64,000 bases of DNA from Bacilli bacterium. Lineage in GTDB: Bacteria; Bacillota_I; Bacilli_A; Izemoplasmatales; Hujiaoplasmataceae. Of this stretch, positions 13,113-23,854 are shown in pieces. The position numbers and the translations under genes were made by a program. The stretch lies in the NCBI GenBank assembly GCA_018399755.1, contig JAGYOE010000003.1:1-64000 (forward strand), in the 5' to 3' direction. The notes beneath the pieces were generated by a model. That model did not search any database. It saw only the letters and a program-made list of their open reading frames with translations, and was not told where the DNA came from. Positions within the stretch are counted from its first letter, which is position 1. Every line of letters starts with the position of its first letter.

Positions 13113-15935
13113 TTGAAAGATTATATTACAATAAAGGGCGCGAGAGAAAACAACTTAAAGTCCATAAATTTAGAATTTAAAAAGAATCAGTTAATAGTTA
13201 TGACAGGTCTTTCCGGTTCAGGGAAGACTAGTTTAGCATTTGATACTATTTATGAAGAGGGTAGAAGAAGATATGTAGAATCTTTAAGTGCTTATGCTAG
13301 ACAATTTTTAGGAAATATGAAAAAACCAGATGTTGATTTAATTGAAGGGTTAAGCCCATCAATATCTATTGATCAAAAATCTACTTCTCATAATCCTCGT
13401 TCTACTGTAGGTACAGTTACAGAAATTTATGATTATATCCGTTTACTATATGCAAGAATTGGCAAACCAATTTGTCCTATACACGGAGTAGAAATTAAAT
13501 CGCAATCGATTCAAGAAATGACAAATAAAATTTTAGAGAATGACCAGAAAAGATTAATTATTTTAGCTCCAATCATTCGCGACAAAAAAGGGATGCATAA
13601 AGATGAAATTTCTGAACTTAGGAAAGAAGGCTATACTAGAGTAAGAATAAATGAAGAAAACTATGAATTAGATCAAGAAATAGTTTTGGATAAAAATAAA
13701 CGTTATGATATAGATGTAGTAATTGATAGGATAATAGTAAAAGAATCAGCTGCTTCAAGATTATATGATTCTTTAGAAACAGCTGCAAAACTTGGTAATG
13801 GAAGTGTAAAAGCGATAATTGATGGTGAAGAAAAATTATTTAGCGAAAATTTTTCTTGCCCAATATGTGGTTTTACAATTCAAGATTTAGAACCAAGATT
13901 ATTTTCATTCAACGCTCCATATGGTGCTTGTAAAACTTGTAATGGTTTAGGTTTTAATCGCAAAATTGATGTTGATGCTTTACTTCCAGATCAAAGTTTA
14001 AGCTTGCAGGAAAATGTTTTTCAAAAATATGCTAAAACAGATTCTATTTATTATCGCCAAATAGAACAAACTGCTATAGCTTTGGATATTCCCCTAAATA
14101 AGCCATTTAACAAACTAACTAAAAAACAACAAAATATTCTTTTATATGGTTCTGAAGCAGAAATTGATTACAAATATGTTTCTCGAGAAGGAAGATTATT
14201 CCACAAAGCAAAGAAACCTTTTGAAGGTGTTATAAATGGGCTTGAAAGAAGATATATGAGCACTAAATCTAGAATGATTAGACGTTGGATTGAAGGAATG
14301 ATGAGTGATATTGTTTGTGAATCTTGTGATGGTAAAAGATTAAATGAACAAGCACTATCAGTTTATATAGCTAATAAGAATATTGATGATGTAAGTAATC
14401 TTAGTATTATTCATTTATTAGATTTTTTTGAAGATTTACAATTAGAAAGACAAGATAAAGAAATTGCTACCCCGATTGTAAAAGAAATAAAAGACAGATT
14501 GGGCTTTTTAGTTAATGTTGGCTTGGATTATTTAACGCTCTCGAGAGCTTCAATGACTCTTTCTGGGGGAGAAGCACAAAGGATTAGACTAGCAACACAG
14601 ATTGGCTCAAGACTGACAGGAGTATTATATGTCTTAGATGAACCCTCTATTGGTCTTCATCAGCGTGATAATATTAGATTAATCAATTCATTAAAAGAGA
14701 TGAAAAATCTTGGAAATACTATGATTGTAGTAGAACACGATCACGAAATGATTTTAGAAAGTGATTTAGTTGTTGATATTGGTCCAGGGGCCGGAGAACA
14801 CGGCGGTAAATTAGAATTTATCGGAACACCAAAGGAATTATTAAAAGATAAAAAATCGATAACTGGAAAATATTTACGTAAAGAATTACATATTCCTATA
14901 CCAAAGAAAAGACGCAATCATGATAAAGGGTATTTGAAAATAATTGGCGCTAAACAAAATAATTTAAAATCAATTAATGCAGATATACCTATTGGGTGTT
15001 TAACTTTAGTTACTGGCGTTAGTGGGTCTGGTAAGTCTTCTTTAATAAATGAGGTCTTATATAAGAATTTAGTTAATTTAATAACTAGAAGAAGAGAATC
15101 ACCAGGAAAGGTAAAGAAAATTGACAATTATCAACAATTTGATAGAATTATTGATATTGATCAATCTCCTATTGGCAAGACTCCAAGATCTAATCCAGCG
15201 ACATATACTGGGGTATTTGATCATATCAGAGATTTGTATGCTAAAACTAAGGAATCTAAGTTGCGAGGATACAATAAAGGAAGATTTTCGTTTAATGTTA
15301 AAGGTGGTCGCTGTGAAAATTGTCAAGGAGATGGTGTAATTAAAATTGAAATGCATTTTATGCCTGATATTTATGTTGAATGTGAAGAGTGTCATGGAAA
15401 AAGATATAATAAAGAAACCTTGCAAGTGAAGTATAAAGGTAAAAACATTGCGGATGTTTTAGATATGCGAGTAGAACAAGCTTTAGAATTTTTTGACAAA
15501 ATACCAAAAGTTAAGCGCAGATTAGAAACGATAAATGATGTTGGCTTAGGCTATATTAAGTTGGGACAATCATCAACTACTTTATCTGGTGGAGAAGCGC
15601 AAAGAGTAAAACTAGCTTCAGAGTTGTATAAGCGAATAACTGATAAATCAATCTATATATTAGATGAACCTACTACGGGATTACATACTCACGATATTAA
15701 AAAATTAATGTCAGTTCTAAATGATATAGTTGATAAAGGCGCTACAGTAATAGTAATTGAGCATAATTTAGATGTAATTAAAACTGCAGATCATATAATT
15801 GATTTAGGTCCTGAAGGGGGAGAACGTGGCGGAAGAATTGTTGTTACTGGAACTCCAGAAAAAGTTGCTAAAAGCAAAAAGTCATATACAGGAAAATATT
15901 TAAAGGATATTCTAGAACAAATTAAAACCAGTTAA
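13113..15935 (+). CDS. uvrA: Excinuclease ABC subunit A (TTG start)
   Basis: GARENNLKSINLEFKKNQLIVMTGLSGSGKTSLAFDTIYEEGRRRYVESLSAYARQFL; two ABC ATPase domains with Zn modules. Confidence 0.97.
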   Translation: MKDYITIKGARENNLKSINLEFKKNQLIVMTGLSGSGKTSLAFDTIYEEGRRRYVESLSAYARQFLGNMKKPDVDLIEGLSPSISIDQKSTSHNPRSTVGTVTEIYDYIRLLYARIGKPICPIHGVEIKSQSIQEMTNKILENDQKRLIILAPIIRDKKGMHKDEISELRKEGYTRVRINEENYELDQEIVLDKNKRYDIDVVIDRIIVKESAASRLYDSLETAAKLGNGSVKAIIDGEEKLFSENFSCPICGFTIQDLEPRLFSFNAPYGACKTCNGLGFNRKIDVDALLPDQSLSLQENVFQKYAKTDSIYYRQIEQTAIALDIPLNKPFNKLTKKQQNILLYGSEAEIDYKYVSREGRLFHKAKKPFEGVINGLERRYMSTKSRMIRRWIEGMMSDIVCESCDGKRLNEQALSVYIANKNIDDVSNLSIIHLLDFFEDLQLERQDKEIATPIVKEIKDRLGFLVNVGLDYLTLSRASMTLSGGEAQRIRLATQIGSRLTGVLYVLDEPSIGLHQRDNIRLINSLKEMKNLGNTMIVVEHDHEMILESDLVVDIGPGAGEHGGKLEFIGTPKELLKDKKSITGKYLRKELHIPIPKKRRNHDKGYLKIIGAKQNNLKSINADIPIGCLTLVTGVSGSGKSSLINEVLYKNLVNLITRRRESPGKVKKIDNYQQFDRIIDIDQSPIGKTPRSNPATYTGVFDHIRDLYAKTKESKLRGYNKGRFSFNVKGGRCENCQGDGVIKIEMHFMPDIYVECEECHGKRYNKETLQVKYKGKNIADVLDMRVEQALEFFDKIPKVKRRLETINDVGLGYIKLGQSSTTLSGGEAQRVKLASELYKRITDKSIYILDEPTTGLHTHDIKKLMSVLNDIVDKGATVIVIEHNLDVIKTADHIIDLGPEGGERGGRIVVTGTPEKVAKSKKSYTGKYLKDILEQIKTS

Positions 15936-15990
15936 ATACAAAATTAATAATAACTATGTTATGATATTAATAGATAAGAAGAGTGATTTT

Positions 15991-16560
15991 ATGAGCGATA
16001 AAAACAACGATAAAGACAAAAAATCTAAAGAAGAAATTCGTAAGGAAATTGAAGATTTAGAAAAGTTAATTGAAAAAGTAAAAAAACAAAATGAACAAAA
16101 TAGAAAGAAATATGGCGGCAGGAATCCAATTTTAAAAATTAATCTAGCCGCTGTTTATTCACGAAATTTTATAATAAATTTAATAATCAGTTTTTTAATA
16201 AATTTTATTACTTTTTTTATAATCATTAGTGTTTTAGAAGAATTGTTTATAAGTAATTTAACTAATGATTTATATTTATTAATTATTGTGTTTGGTTTAA
16301 CTTTATATGAAGAATTATATAAGAAATACTTATTTAAGAAGCATATGCAAATTGTGATTTATTCTATAGGAACAATATTTTTCTTGTTAAATGTGTTATA
16401 TTTGTATTTTGTAGATTTAATTGTGTTTGGTAGTAGTTTTTCTTTTATTAGTGCTTATCATCCAATAATATTTATTATAGTTTTTAGTTTCTTAAGATAT
16501 GTAATCAAGGTGATTTATAAACGCATAGAACTATTTGTAAATCGCAAGAGTAGAAGGTGA
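15991..16560 (+). CDS. Membrane protein of unknown function (coiled N-terminus, several TM segments)
   Basis: Uninterrupted ORF, charged N-terminus, hydrophobic segments; ATG at 15991 preferred over 15961. Confidence 0.6.
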   Translation: MSDKNNDKDKKSKEEIRKEIEDLEKLIEKVKKQNEQNRKKYGGRNPILKINLAAVYSRNFIINLIISFLINFITFFIIISVLEELFISNLTNDLYLLIIVFGLTLYEELYKKYLFKKHMQIVIYSIGTIFFLLNVLYLYFVDLIVFGSSFSFISAYHPIIFIIVFSFLRYVIKVIYKRIELFVNRKSRR

Positions 16561-16564
16561 AAAT

Positions 16565-17518
16565 ATGCCAAAAATAAAAGTTTCTGATATTATTGAAGGT
16601 TTAGAATTAAAATTGATTGCTGGTGAGGGTGGGATTAATAACTTTGTTAATATCGCTTCACTTGCTAAACCGGGTCTTGAATTAGCTGGAATGATGGATT
16701 TTTATGAAAATGATAGGATTCAAATTATCGGCTCTAAAGAAGCTGCTTTTTTTCATTCTTTAACTAAAGAAGAACAAACTTCAAGAGTTGAGAGTATTTT
16801 TAAAAAAACGGCTCCAGCCTTTATTTTTTCTAAAAATGTTGATGTGCCTAAAATATTTAAAGATTTAGGTAATCAATACAAAATACCAATACTAAAAAGT
16901 TTTTACAAAACAACTTCATTATTTACAGAGTTATATGCTTTTTTACAAGCTAAACTTGCCGAAAGAACTTCAATGCATGGGGTTTTAATGGACATAAACG
17001 GTGTAGGGATATTGATTACTGGTAAGAGTGGGATTGGGAAAAGCGAAGTTGCACTTGAATTAATCAGACGTGGATATATTTTGGTTGCTGATGATATGGT
17101 AGATATTTATCAAGTTGAAAAAGGTGTAGTTATTGGTGAAGCACCTGATGTATTAAAGAAATTTTTGGAAATACGTGGTGTTGGTGTAGTAAATGTAGTC
17201 TATTTATTTGGGGTCAGATCTTTTCGAGAGAAAAAAAGGATATCAATTATTGTTGAATTAGATAAATGGCAAGACGATTTTAAAAACGATCGTTTAGGTT
17301 TAAAAACTGGCAGGAAGAAAATATTTGATACTTATGTTTCATATGCAACTTTACCAGTTACCGAAGCTAGAAATACCGCAACACTAGTTGAAGCTGCTGC
17401 TTTAGATTATAAATCCAAAGATATGGGATATAATTCAGCCGAAGATTTTAATTATTCTCTTAATAAAGAAATCAAAAAAAACCAGGAGTTAGAAAATGAA
17501 AAACACAATAAAAATTAG
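16565..17518 (+). CDS. hprK: HPr kinase/phosphorylase
   Basis: MHGVLMDINGVGILITGKSGIGKSEVALELIRRGYILVADD; signature EIRGVGVVNV; upstream of lgt as in many Bacillota. Confidence 0.95.
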   Translation: MPKIKVSDIIEGLELKLIAGEGGINNFVNIASLAKPGLELAGMMDFYENDRIQIIGSKEAAFFHSLTKEEQTSRVESIFKKTAPAFIFSKNVDVPKIFKDLGNQYKIPILKSFYKTTSLFTELYAFLQAKLAERTSMHGVLMDINGVGILITGKSGIGKSEVALELIRRGYILVADDMVDIYQVEKGVVIGEAPDVLKKFLEIRGVGVVNVVYLFGVRSFREKKRISIIVELDKWQDDFKNDRLGLKTGRKKIFDTYVSYATLPVTEARNTATLVEAAALDYKSKDMGYNSAEDFNYSLNKEIKKNQELENEKHNKN

Positions 17519-18725
17519 TTTAAGTTTACTTATAATCTTTTTATCAATATTTTTTATTAGTTGCAGTTCTGGAGAACAAACTACAGAAAATGGAACTGAT
17601 GAGTTTACTGTTACTTTTGTTGATTATGATGGAGATGTTTTAAAAACAATCAATTGTGATAGTCAAGAAACCTGTGAAATAGTACCTCCAGAAGAACCAA
17701 ACAATAAGGAAAATTCAAAGTTCTTAAGATGGTCTTTTTTTGAAAGTGGTTTTTCTGAAATTGATGAAGATACAGAAATAAAAGCAATATATAATTATGA
17801 TAATCGTCTATTAACTATTTTTGGTAGATCAATTAATATGTACTCATTCTTTATTATGCTAGGTATCATTGTAGCGTTATTATTATCTTTAAGAGAAGCA
17901 CCAAGAATTGGCATGAAAAAGGATGATTTTATAGATGGATTCTTATGGATAGTCCCAGTAGCTATATTAGGTTCTAGGCTATGGTATGTTATAGCTGAGT
18001 GGGATGCTTTCTATGACGGAAGTATTGGTGGTTTAATCCAGAGTTTCTTTGGTTTTCAAAATGGTAGTTTTGCTGGTTTTGCTGGGCTAGCTATACATGG
18101 AGCTTTCTTTACCGCAGTTATAATGATTATCCTTTATGCTCGCAAACGAAAATTAGATATATTTAAAATACTAGATATAGTTGCTGTTGGTTTTATTATT
18201 GCTCAGGCTTTTGGAAGATGGGGTAATTTCTTTAACCAAGAAGCTCATGGTGGTATAGTTGGGGGAATGAACTCTGAAGGTGAAGCCATTCTTTCAATTG
18301 AACAACAATTTAATTATTTACGTAATACTTTACATATTCCTGAATTTATTGTGAATAATATGTTTATAATTGAAGAAGATAAATTCGCTCCAATAAGAGG
18401 CTTTTATCATCCTACTTTTTTCTATGAATCAATCTTTAATTTATTAGGATTTAGTATAATGCTTATTATAAGAAGAATTAAACAAATACACTTTGGTGAA
18501 ATATTTAGTTTCTATTTAATTTGGTATGGTGGGTTAAGAATATTTATCGAAACTATGAGAACAGATCCACTGACTTTCGAATTTTTAGGACAAACATTTA
18601 AACTTGCAATAGTAACTTCAGTACTAATGATAATTGGTGGTATTTTAGTTTCAATTTATCTTAGAACTAAAAGAAAAGGCAAGACTTATGCAGAGTCAAA
18701 ATATACTTTTGATTTTAAATCATGA
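17496..18725 (+). CDS. lgt: Prolipoprotein diacylglyceryl transferase fused to an N-terminal lipoprotein-like signal and InlB B-repeat-like domain
   Basis: N-term IFLSIFFISCSSGE (lipobox-like) + FTVTFVDYDGDVLKTINCDS...KFLRWSFFESGFSEIDEDTEIKAIY, then Lgt core (GSRLWYVIAEW, HGAFFTAVI, AQAFGRWGNFFNQEAHGG, RGFYHPTFFYESI); AGGAG RBS upstream of ATG. Confidence 0.9.
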   Translation: MKNTIKISLSLLIIFLSIFFISCSSGEQTTENGTDEFTVTFVDYDGDVLKTINCDSQETCEIVPPEEPNNKENSKFLRWSFFESGFSEIDEDTEIKAIYNYDNRLLTIFGRSINMYSFFIMLGIIVALLLSLREAPRIGMKKDDFIDGFLWIVPVAILGSRLWYVIAEWDAFYDGSIGGLIQSFFGFQNGSFAGFAGLAIHGAFFTAVIMIILYARKRKLDIFKILDIVAVGFIIAQAFGRWGNFFNQEAHGGIVGGMNSEGEAILSIEQQFNYLRNTLHIPEFIVNNMFIIEEDKFAPIRGFYHPTFFYESIFNLLGFSIMLIIRRIKQIHFGEIFSFYLIWYGGLRIFIETMRTDPLTFEFLGQTFKLAIVTSVLMIIGGILVSIYLRTKRKGKTYAESKYTFDFKS

Positions 18726-18746
18726 CATATAAGGATTGGTGGTAAT

Positions 18747-19700
18747 ATGTCATTTGCAAAAGAAATAAAAAAAGAATTACAAAGCCTCAAACATTTGGAC
18801 TGTTGTAATAAAGCTGAGTTATCAGCTATGTTACATATTAATGGTTCGATAGAAAAAAATTCTACAGGTATTAGTTTAGTTTTTCAAACAACTAATAATT
18901 CTGTAGTAAGGAGATTTGTATATTTACTAAAGAAAATTTATGATATTGAATATAGTTTAATTCAAAAGAAAATTAGTCAATTTAAAAATAAAGAAAAATT
19001 TATTGTTAAGATTAGTGAATCAGTAGATATACTATTAAATGAATTATCATTATTAAACGATGAAGCTCTATTTTTTAAAGATGTTGATAAGGAATTAATT
19101 GAAAAAGAATGTTGTAAACGGGCATATTTACGTGGAGCGTTTTTAGCTTCTGGATCAATAAACTCTCCAGATACAAGCGCTTATCACTTGGAAATACAGT
19201 CTTATTCAAAAGCACATAGCGAAATTATAAAAACTTTAGCCAATGAATTTAATTTAAATGCTAAAATAGCCGAAAACAAGCGCGGCTATATTACTTATTT
19301 AAAAGAAGCAGAAAGAATTGCAGATTTTTTAAAAGTGATTGGCGCTAATAACTCTTTATTTACCTTTGAAGATACAAGGATAAAAAGAGATTTTAAAAAT
19401 TCAATAAATCGCGTAATTAATTGTGATATAGCTAATGAGAGAAAAGCACAAATTGCCGCAAAGGAACAATTAAAAAATATTGAAATAATTGAAGATAATA
19501 TTGAAAAGAATATTTCAAAAAGCATGAAAGAAGCTATTTTTCTAAGAAAAAAATATCCAGAATCTTCATTACAAGAGCTAAGTTATTTATCGAAGGAACA
19601 CTTTGATAAGAGTATTTCTAAATCAGCTTTAAATCATCGTTTTCGAGCAATAAAGGATTTAGCTAATAAAATAAATATTTCTGAGGGTAAATATGATTAA
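18747..19700 (+). CDS. whiA: WhiA-like DNA-binding sporulation/cell division regulator
   Basis: SFAKEIKKELQSL...CCKRAYLRGAFLASGSINSP...YHLEI...; C-terminal ALNHRFRAIKDLA. Confidence 0.93.
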   Translation: MSFAKEIKKELQSLKHLDCCNKAELSAMLHINGSIEKNSTGISLVFQTTNNSVVRRFVYLLKKIYDIEYSLIQKKISQFKNKEKFIVKISESVDILLNELSLLNDEALFFKDVDKELIEKECCKRAYLRGAFLASGSINSPDTSAYHLEIQSYSKAHSEIIKTLANEFNLNAKIAENKRGYITYLKEAERIADFLKVIGANNSLFTFEDTRIKRDFKNSINRVINCDIANERKAQIAAKEQLKNIEIIEDNIEKNISKSMKEAIFLRKKYPESSLQELSYLSKEHFDKSISKSALNHRFRAIKDLANKINISEGKYD

Positions 19701-20034
19701 AGGAATCGGAATTGATATTTGTAAGATTGATCGTTTAAAATTAACAAGTTTTAAACGCATTTTATCTGAGGAAGAAATTCAAGTTTATAAATCTTTTAAA
19801 CTTCTTTCTAGAAAGAAAGAATATTTAGCGGGAAGATTCGCTCTTAAAGAGGCGATAATTAAAGCTTTTGGTAATATGGATATTAAAATATATTTTCAAG
19901 ATGTTACTATTTTAAATGATGTTAAAGGAAAGCCAATTGTAAAAAATCCTAATTATAAAAACTTTTTTATTTGGGTTAGTATCTCTCATGAAAAAGACAA
20001 TGTGATTGCTCAAGCTATCATTGAAGAAAAATAA
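19693..20034 (+). CDS. acpS: Holo-[acyl-carrier-protein] synthase
   Basis: GIGIDICKIDRL, YLAGRFALKEAIIKAFG, VSISHEKDNVIAQAI. Confidence 0.93.
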   Translation: MIKGIGIDICKIDRLKLTSFKRILSEEEIQVYKSFKLLSRKKEYLAGRFALKEAIIKAFGNMDIKIYFQDVTILNDVKGKPIVKNPNYKNFFIWVSISHEKDNVIAQAIIEEK

Positions 20035-20096
20035 ATAAAATTAACACTTGAATTATTTAACTATTTTATGTAAAATTAAGATATTGAGGTGAGAAA

Positions 20097-20639
20097 ATGG
20101 CTACTTATTCAAAAGGATATAAGAAACAAAACCCACAACTTTTATTATTAAAAGTAATTGTTGGAGTTATAATAGCGGTAGGTTTACTAATGTTATTTGC
20201 TTTTATTTATGATAAAGCAACTGATTGGAAAGATTACGATAGTTATACACACGCAAATACTTACGACGAAATTTGGACTATGACAGATGATGATAGAAAT
20301 GAATTATCAAACTATGCGGTGTATTTTTATTCAAATACTTGTCCTACTTGTTTAGAAATGAAAGAAGATGTATTAGGCTTTGCTAATGATTATAACAAAG
20401 AAGCTGAAAGATTTTTCTTAGCTGATGCTGAATCTATTACAGCTAGAGAAGTTGGTGAAGGTGAAACAGCATATACCGAAGACAACTTCTTAGCAGGTAT
20501 TGAAGAAGAAGAAATTATTCCTCCGATGATTGTTGTGGTTACGGATAATGAATTTGAGGAAGTAATAATTGGAAGAGTTAATATTAATAACTTTTTAGAT
20601 TCTTTAGAAGCAGGAAGTTATGAACCGTTTAATGATTAG
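20097..20639 (+). CDS. Membrane-anchored thioredoxin-like protein
   Basis: N-terminal TM helix then AVYFYSNTCPTCLEMKEDV (CPTC motif). Confidence 0.7.
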   Translation: MATYSKGYKKQNPQLLLLKVIVGVIIAVGLLMLFAFIYDKATDWKDYDSYTHANTYDEIWTMTDDDRNELSNYAVYFYSNTCPTCLEMKEDVLGFANDYNKEAERFFLADAESITAREVGEGETAYTEDNFLAGIEEEEIIPPMIVVVTDNEFEEVIIGRVNINNFLDSLEAGSYEPFND

Positions 20640-20665
20640 AGCTAAATTTTTTAGCTCTTTTTTTT
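20638..20665 (+). terminator. Intrinsic terminator overlapping stop codon
   Basis: AGAGCTAAA-ttt-TTTAGCTCT + T-run; TAG stop at 20637-20639 abuts/overlaps stem. Confidence 0.8.
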
Positions 20666-20717
20666 AAAAATTGTTGATAATTGTGATAAAATGTATAAGG
20701 GGAAAGCGGGTAAATAG

Positions 20718-22919
20718 ATGGAATATTTAAATGATAATTTAATTAAAGAAGTCGCAAAAACACAAGCGATTACAACTAAACAAGTCAAGGTTGTATTAGA
20801 ACTGTTAAAAGAGGGGAATACAGTTCCTTTTATTGCTAGATACAGAAAAGAAAAAACTAATTCATTGGATGAAGAAGAAATTAGAGCAATTCAAAAAGAA
20901 TATGAGTATAGCAAGAATCTCCAAGAAAGAAAAGAAGATATTATCAGATTAATTGATGAAAAAGGAATGCTTACTGAAGAGTTAGTAGATGATATTAATA
21001 AAGCTGATAAATTAGTTGATCTTGAAGATATTTATCGTCCGTTTAAAGAAAAGAAAAAGACTAAAGCTACAGAGGCCATAAAAAAAGGATTAGAACCCTT
21101 AGCTAACCAAATGCTTATGTTCCCTGAAGAAGGTTCTTTAGAAGAAATGGCTAAACCATTTTTAACTGAAGAAGTTGAAACGATTGATGATGCATTTATG
21201 GAAGCCAAATATATCATTTCTGAAATGGTATCAGATAATGCGGATTATCGAAAATGGATTAGAGAATATACATATAATCACGGTTCAATTGTAACGCAAA
21301 AGAAAAAAGATGCTAAAGATCAATATGAAACATATCAAAATTATTATGATTATAATGAAAGACTAAAATCAATTAAACTTCATCGTATACTTGCGATAAA
21401 TCGTGCAGAAAAAGAAAAAACAATAACAGTTAGAATCGATGTTGATACTGAACCAATTTTTAAATATCTAAATAGTCAAGTTATATTTGGAAGATATTCG
21501 ATTGTAAATGAATTGATTGAAGAGGCATATATTGATGGTTATAAAAGATTAATTAGTCCCTCAATATCTAGAGAAATTCGTAGTGATTTTACCGAAAAAG
21601 CTGAAGACCAAGCTATTCATATTTTCTCAGAAAATTTACGATCTTTATTATTACAACCACCTTTAAAAGGTCAAGTAGTTTTGGGTATAGATCCAGCTTT
21701 TAGAACCGGATGTAAATTAGCTGTTATTGATAAATATGGCAAGTTTATTGATAAATCAGTTATTTATCCTCATGAAGCTTATCAAGGTGCTAGAGTTTCT
21801 GATGAACAAATTAAAGATTCTAAAAACAGATTAGTTTCATTGTTTAATAAATATCCAATTGATATTATAGCTATAGGTAATGGAACTGCATCTAGAGAAA
21901 CAGAAAAATTTATTGTTGATTTACTTAAAGAAATTAAAGCAGATATTAAATATGTTATAGTTGATGAGGCAGGAGCTAGTGTATATTCTGCTAGTAAATT
22001 AGCCAGAGAAGAGTTTCCAGATTTTCAAGTTGAAGAAAGGTCTGCTGTTTCAATTGCTAGAAGAATTCAAGATCCTTTATCAGAGTTAGTAAAAATAGAT
22101 TCTAAATCAATCGGAGTGGGTCAATATCAACATGATGTTTCACAAGCTAAATTAAACGATTCTCTTGACTTTGTTGTTACTACAGCCGTTAACCAAGTGG
22201 GAGTAAATGTTAATACTGCAAGTCATTCACTATTACAATTTGTTTCTGGTTTATCAGCTAAAGTTGCAAAGAACATAGTGAATTATCGCGAAGAAGAAGG
22301 CCCTTTTCAAAATCGAAACAAGATAAAAAAAGTTAAAAATATTGGTAAAAAGACTTTTGAACAGGCAATAGGCTTTTTAAGAATATTTAATTCTAAAAAT
22401 CCTTTAGATAAAACCCCTATTCATCCTGAAAGTTATTCATTAGCAAAGAAAATACTTAAGGAATTAGAACTTGAGTTAAATGACATTGGTACTGAAAAAG
22501 CAAAAGCAAAAATTTCTGAAATTAACAAAAGTGATTTAGCGAATAAGTTAGATGAACATATTATTCTAGTAGAAGATATTCTCGAAGCATTTATCTCTCC
22601 AACAAGAGATATTAGAGATGATTTTCCGCAACCTTTATTAAAAAGCGATTTATTAAATCTTGAAGATCTTAAACCTGATATGGAATTACAAGGTACAGTA
22701 AGAAATGTAGTAGATTTTGGTGCTTTTATTGATGTAGGAATTAAAGAGGCTGGTTTAGTTCATATCTCAAATTTAAGCAAAAAATACGTTAATCATCCTT
22801 TAGAGGTTGTAAAAGTTGGAGATATTGTTAAGGTTTGGGTCCTCTCTATTGATGTTGATAGAAAACGACTTCAACTTACAATGATAAAACCAGATGAAAA
22901 ACCTAGTTTTATAAATTAA
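20718..22919 (+). CDS. tex: Tex family RNA-binding transcription accessory protein
   Basis: EGNTVPFIARYRKE, VLGIDPAFRTGCKLAVID, GNGTASRETEKF, DEAGASVYSASKLAREEFP, C-terminal S1 domain. Confidence 0.95.
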   Translation: MEYLNDNLIKEVAKTQAITTKQVKVVLELLKEGNTVPFIARYRKEKTNSLDEEEIRAIQKEYEYSKNLQERKEDIIRLIDEKGMLTEELVDDINKADKLVDLEDIYRPFKEKKKTKATEAIKKGLEPLANQMLMFPEEGSLEEMAKPFLTEEVETIDDAFMEAKYIISEMVSDNADYRKWIREYTYNHGSIVTQKKKDAKDQYETYQNYYDYNERLKSIKLHRILAINRAEKEKTITVRIDVDTEPIFKYLNSQVIFGRYSIVNELIEEAYIDGYKRLISPSISREIRSDFTEKAEDQAIHIFSENLRSLLLQPPLKGQVVLGIDPAFRTGCKLAVIDKYGKFIDKSVIYPHEAYQGARVSDEQIKDSKNRLVSLFNKYPIDIIAIGNGTASRETEKFIVDLLKEIKADIKYVIVDEAGASVYSASKLAREEFPDFQVEERSAVSIARRIQDPLSELVKIDSKSIGVGQYQHDVSQAKLNDSLDFVVTTAVNQVGVNVNTASHSLLQFVSGLSAKVAKNIVNYREEEGPFQNRNKIKKVKNIGKKTFEQAIGFLRIFNSKNPLDKTPIHPESYSLAKKILKELELELNDIGTEKAKAKISEINKSDLANKLDEHIILVEDILEAFISPTRDIRDDFPQPLLKSDLLNLEDLKPDMELQGTVRNVVDFGAFIDVGIKEAGLVHISNLSKKYVNHPLEVVKVGDIVKVWVLSIDVDRKRLQLTMIKPDEKPSFIN

Positions 22920-23001
22920 ACATTAATGAATATAATTGAATTATGTGAATTATAAAGATATAATGTAAATATAGAACATTTTAAACTAAAGGAGGTTTAT
23001 T

Positions 23002-23703
23002 ATGGCTAAAGCAAAATATGGTTATGGATGGCTTATTAAATGGATTATAGCTGCTATTTTACTTGGTATAGGTATTTTTATGGTTTTATCAGATGATGTT
23101 GTTTATACAGTGACTGGTATTGCAATTACGATTTATTCATTGTTTAGGGTTTATCCTTTGCTGAAAACACTGAATAAAGAAGTATTAAGAACGATTAACT
23201 TGTTTGAAATACTAATAGGTGTAGTTCTTGGTGTTGTTATGATTTATGCGGGTGTAAAAGGACTTGATAGTGATCAAGCAGATACTTGGTCAAAATTATT
23301 TAGGTGGTTTTTAGCGTTTTTCTTCTATTTAAGAGGTTTAGTATTCTTTGTTTCAACATCTTTCTTTGAAGAAAAAACAGAAGTACCTAAGTTTATTTTT
23401 CACATTTTAGCTTTATCTTTAGGCGCTGTACTTGTAATGTGGAACGATTTTGATGCTTCAACTTTAGGATGGTTATTCTTATTTGTTACTATTGGTAGTG
23501 CAATTTATTTAAGTTATGATGGTTATGGTGGATATAGAAAGTATCGACAATTCTCTAAATCTCTTAATACTAAGAAAACTAAAGAAGCTGAAGTTAAGTA
23601 TGAAAAAGATTTACCTAAAGAAGACATTGATAAAGAAAAAGACACTCCTGACCCTCGGATAGACGAGGAAGAAAAAGAAGAGGAAGAAACATACATAAGT
23701 TAA
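23002..23703 (+). CDS. Multi-pass membrane protein of unknown function with acidic C-terminal tail
   Basis: Continuous ORF with strong AAGGAGG RBS; hydrophobic helices; charged tail. Confidence 0.6.
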   Translation: MAKAKYGYGWLIKWIIAAILLGIGIFMVLSDDVVYTVTGIAITIYSLFRVYPLLKTLNKEVLRTINLFEILIGVVLGVVMIYAGVKGLDSDQADTWSKLFRWFLAFFFYLRGLVFFVSTSFFEEKTEVPKFIFHILALSLGAVLVMWNDFDASTLGWLFLFVTIGSAIYLSYDGYGGYRKYRQFSKSLNTKKTKEAEVKYEKDLPKEDIDKEKDTPDPRIDEEEKEEEETYIS

Positions 23704-23763
23704 AGAAATTATAGTTGACAGTTGGCCTAAAATCTAGTAATATAAAATGGCTGACTGTTAAAC

Positions 23764-23854
23764 GGAGTAATACTCAAGAGGCTGAAGAGGCGCCCCTGCT
23801 AAGGGTGTAGGTCGGGCAACCGGCGCGAGAGTTCGAATCTCTCTTACTCCGCCA
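23764..23854 (+). tRNA. tRNA-Ser(GCT)
   Basis: Class II tRNA: acceptor GGAGTAA/TTACTCC, anticodon loop CTGCTAA, long variable arm, GTTCGAATC T-loop, encoded CCA. Confidence 0.93.

Noticed and set aside
15099-15425. Minus and plus small ORFs overlapping uvrA
   Set aside because: Overlap a clearly coding uvrA frame; no independent support
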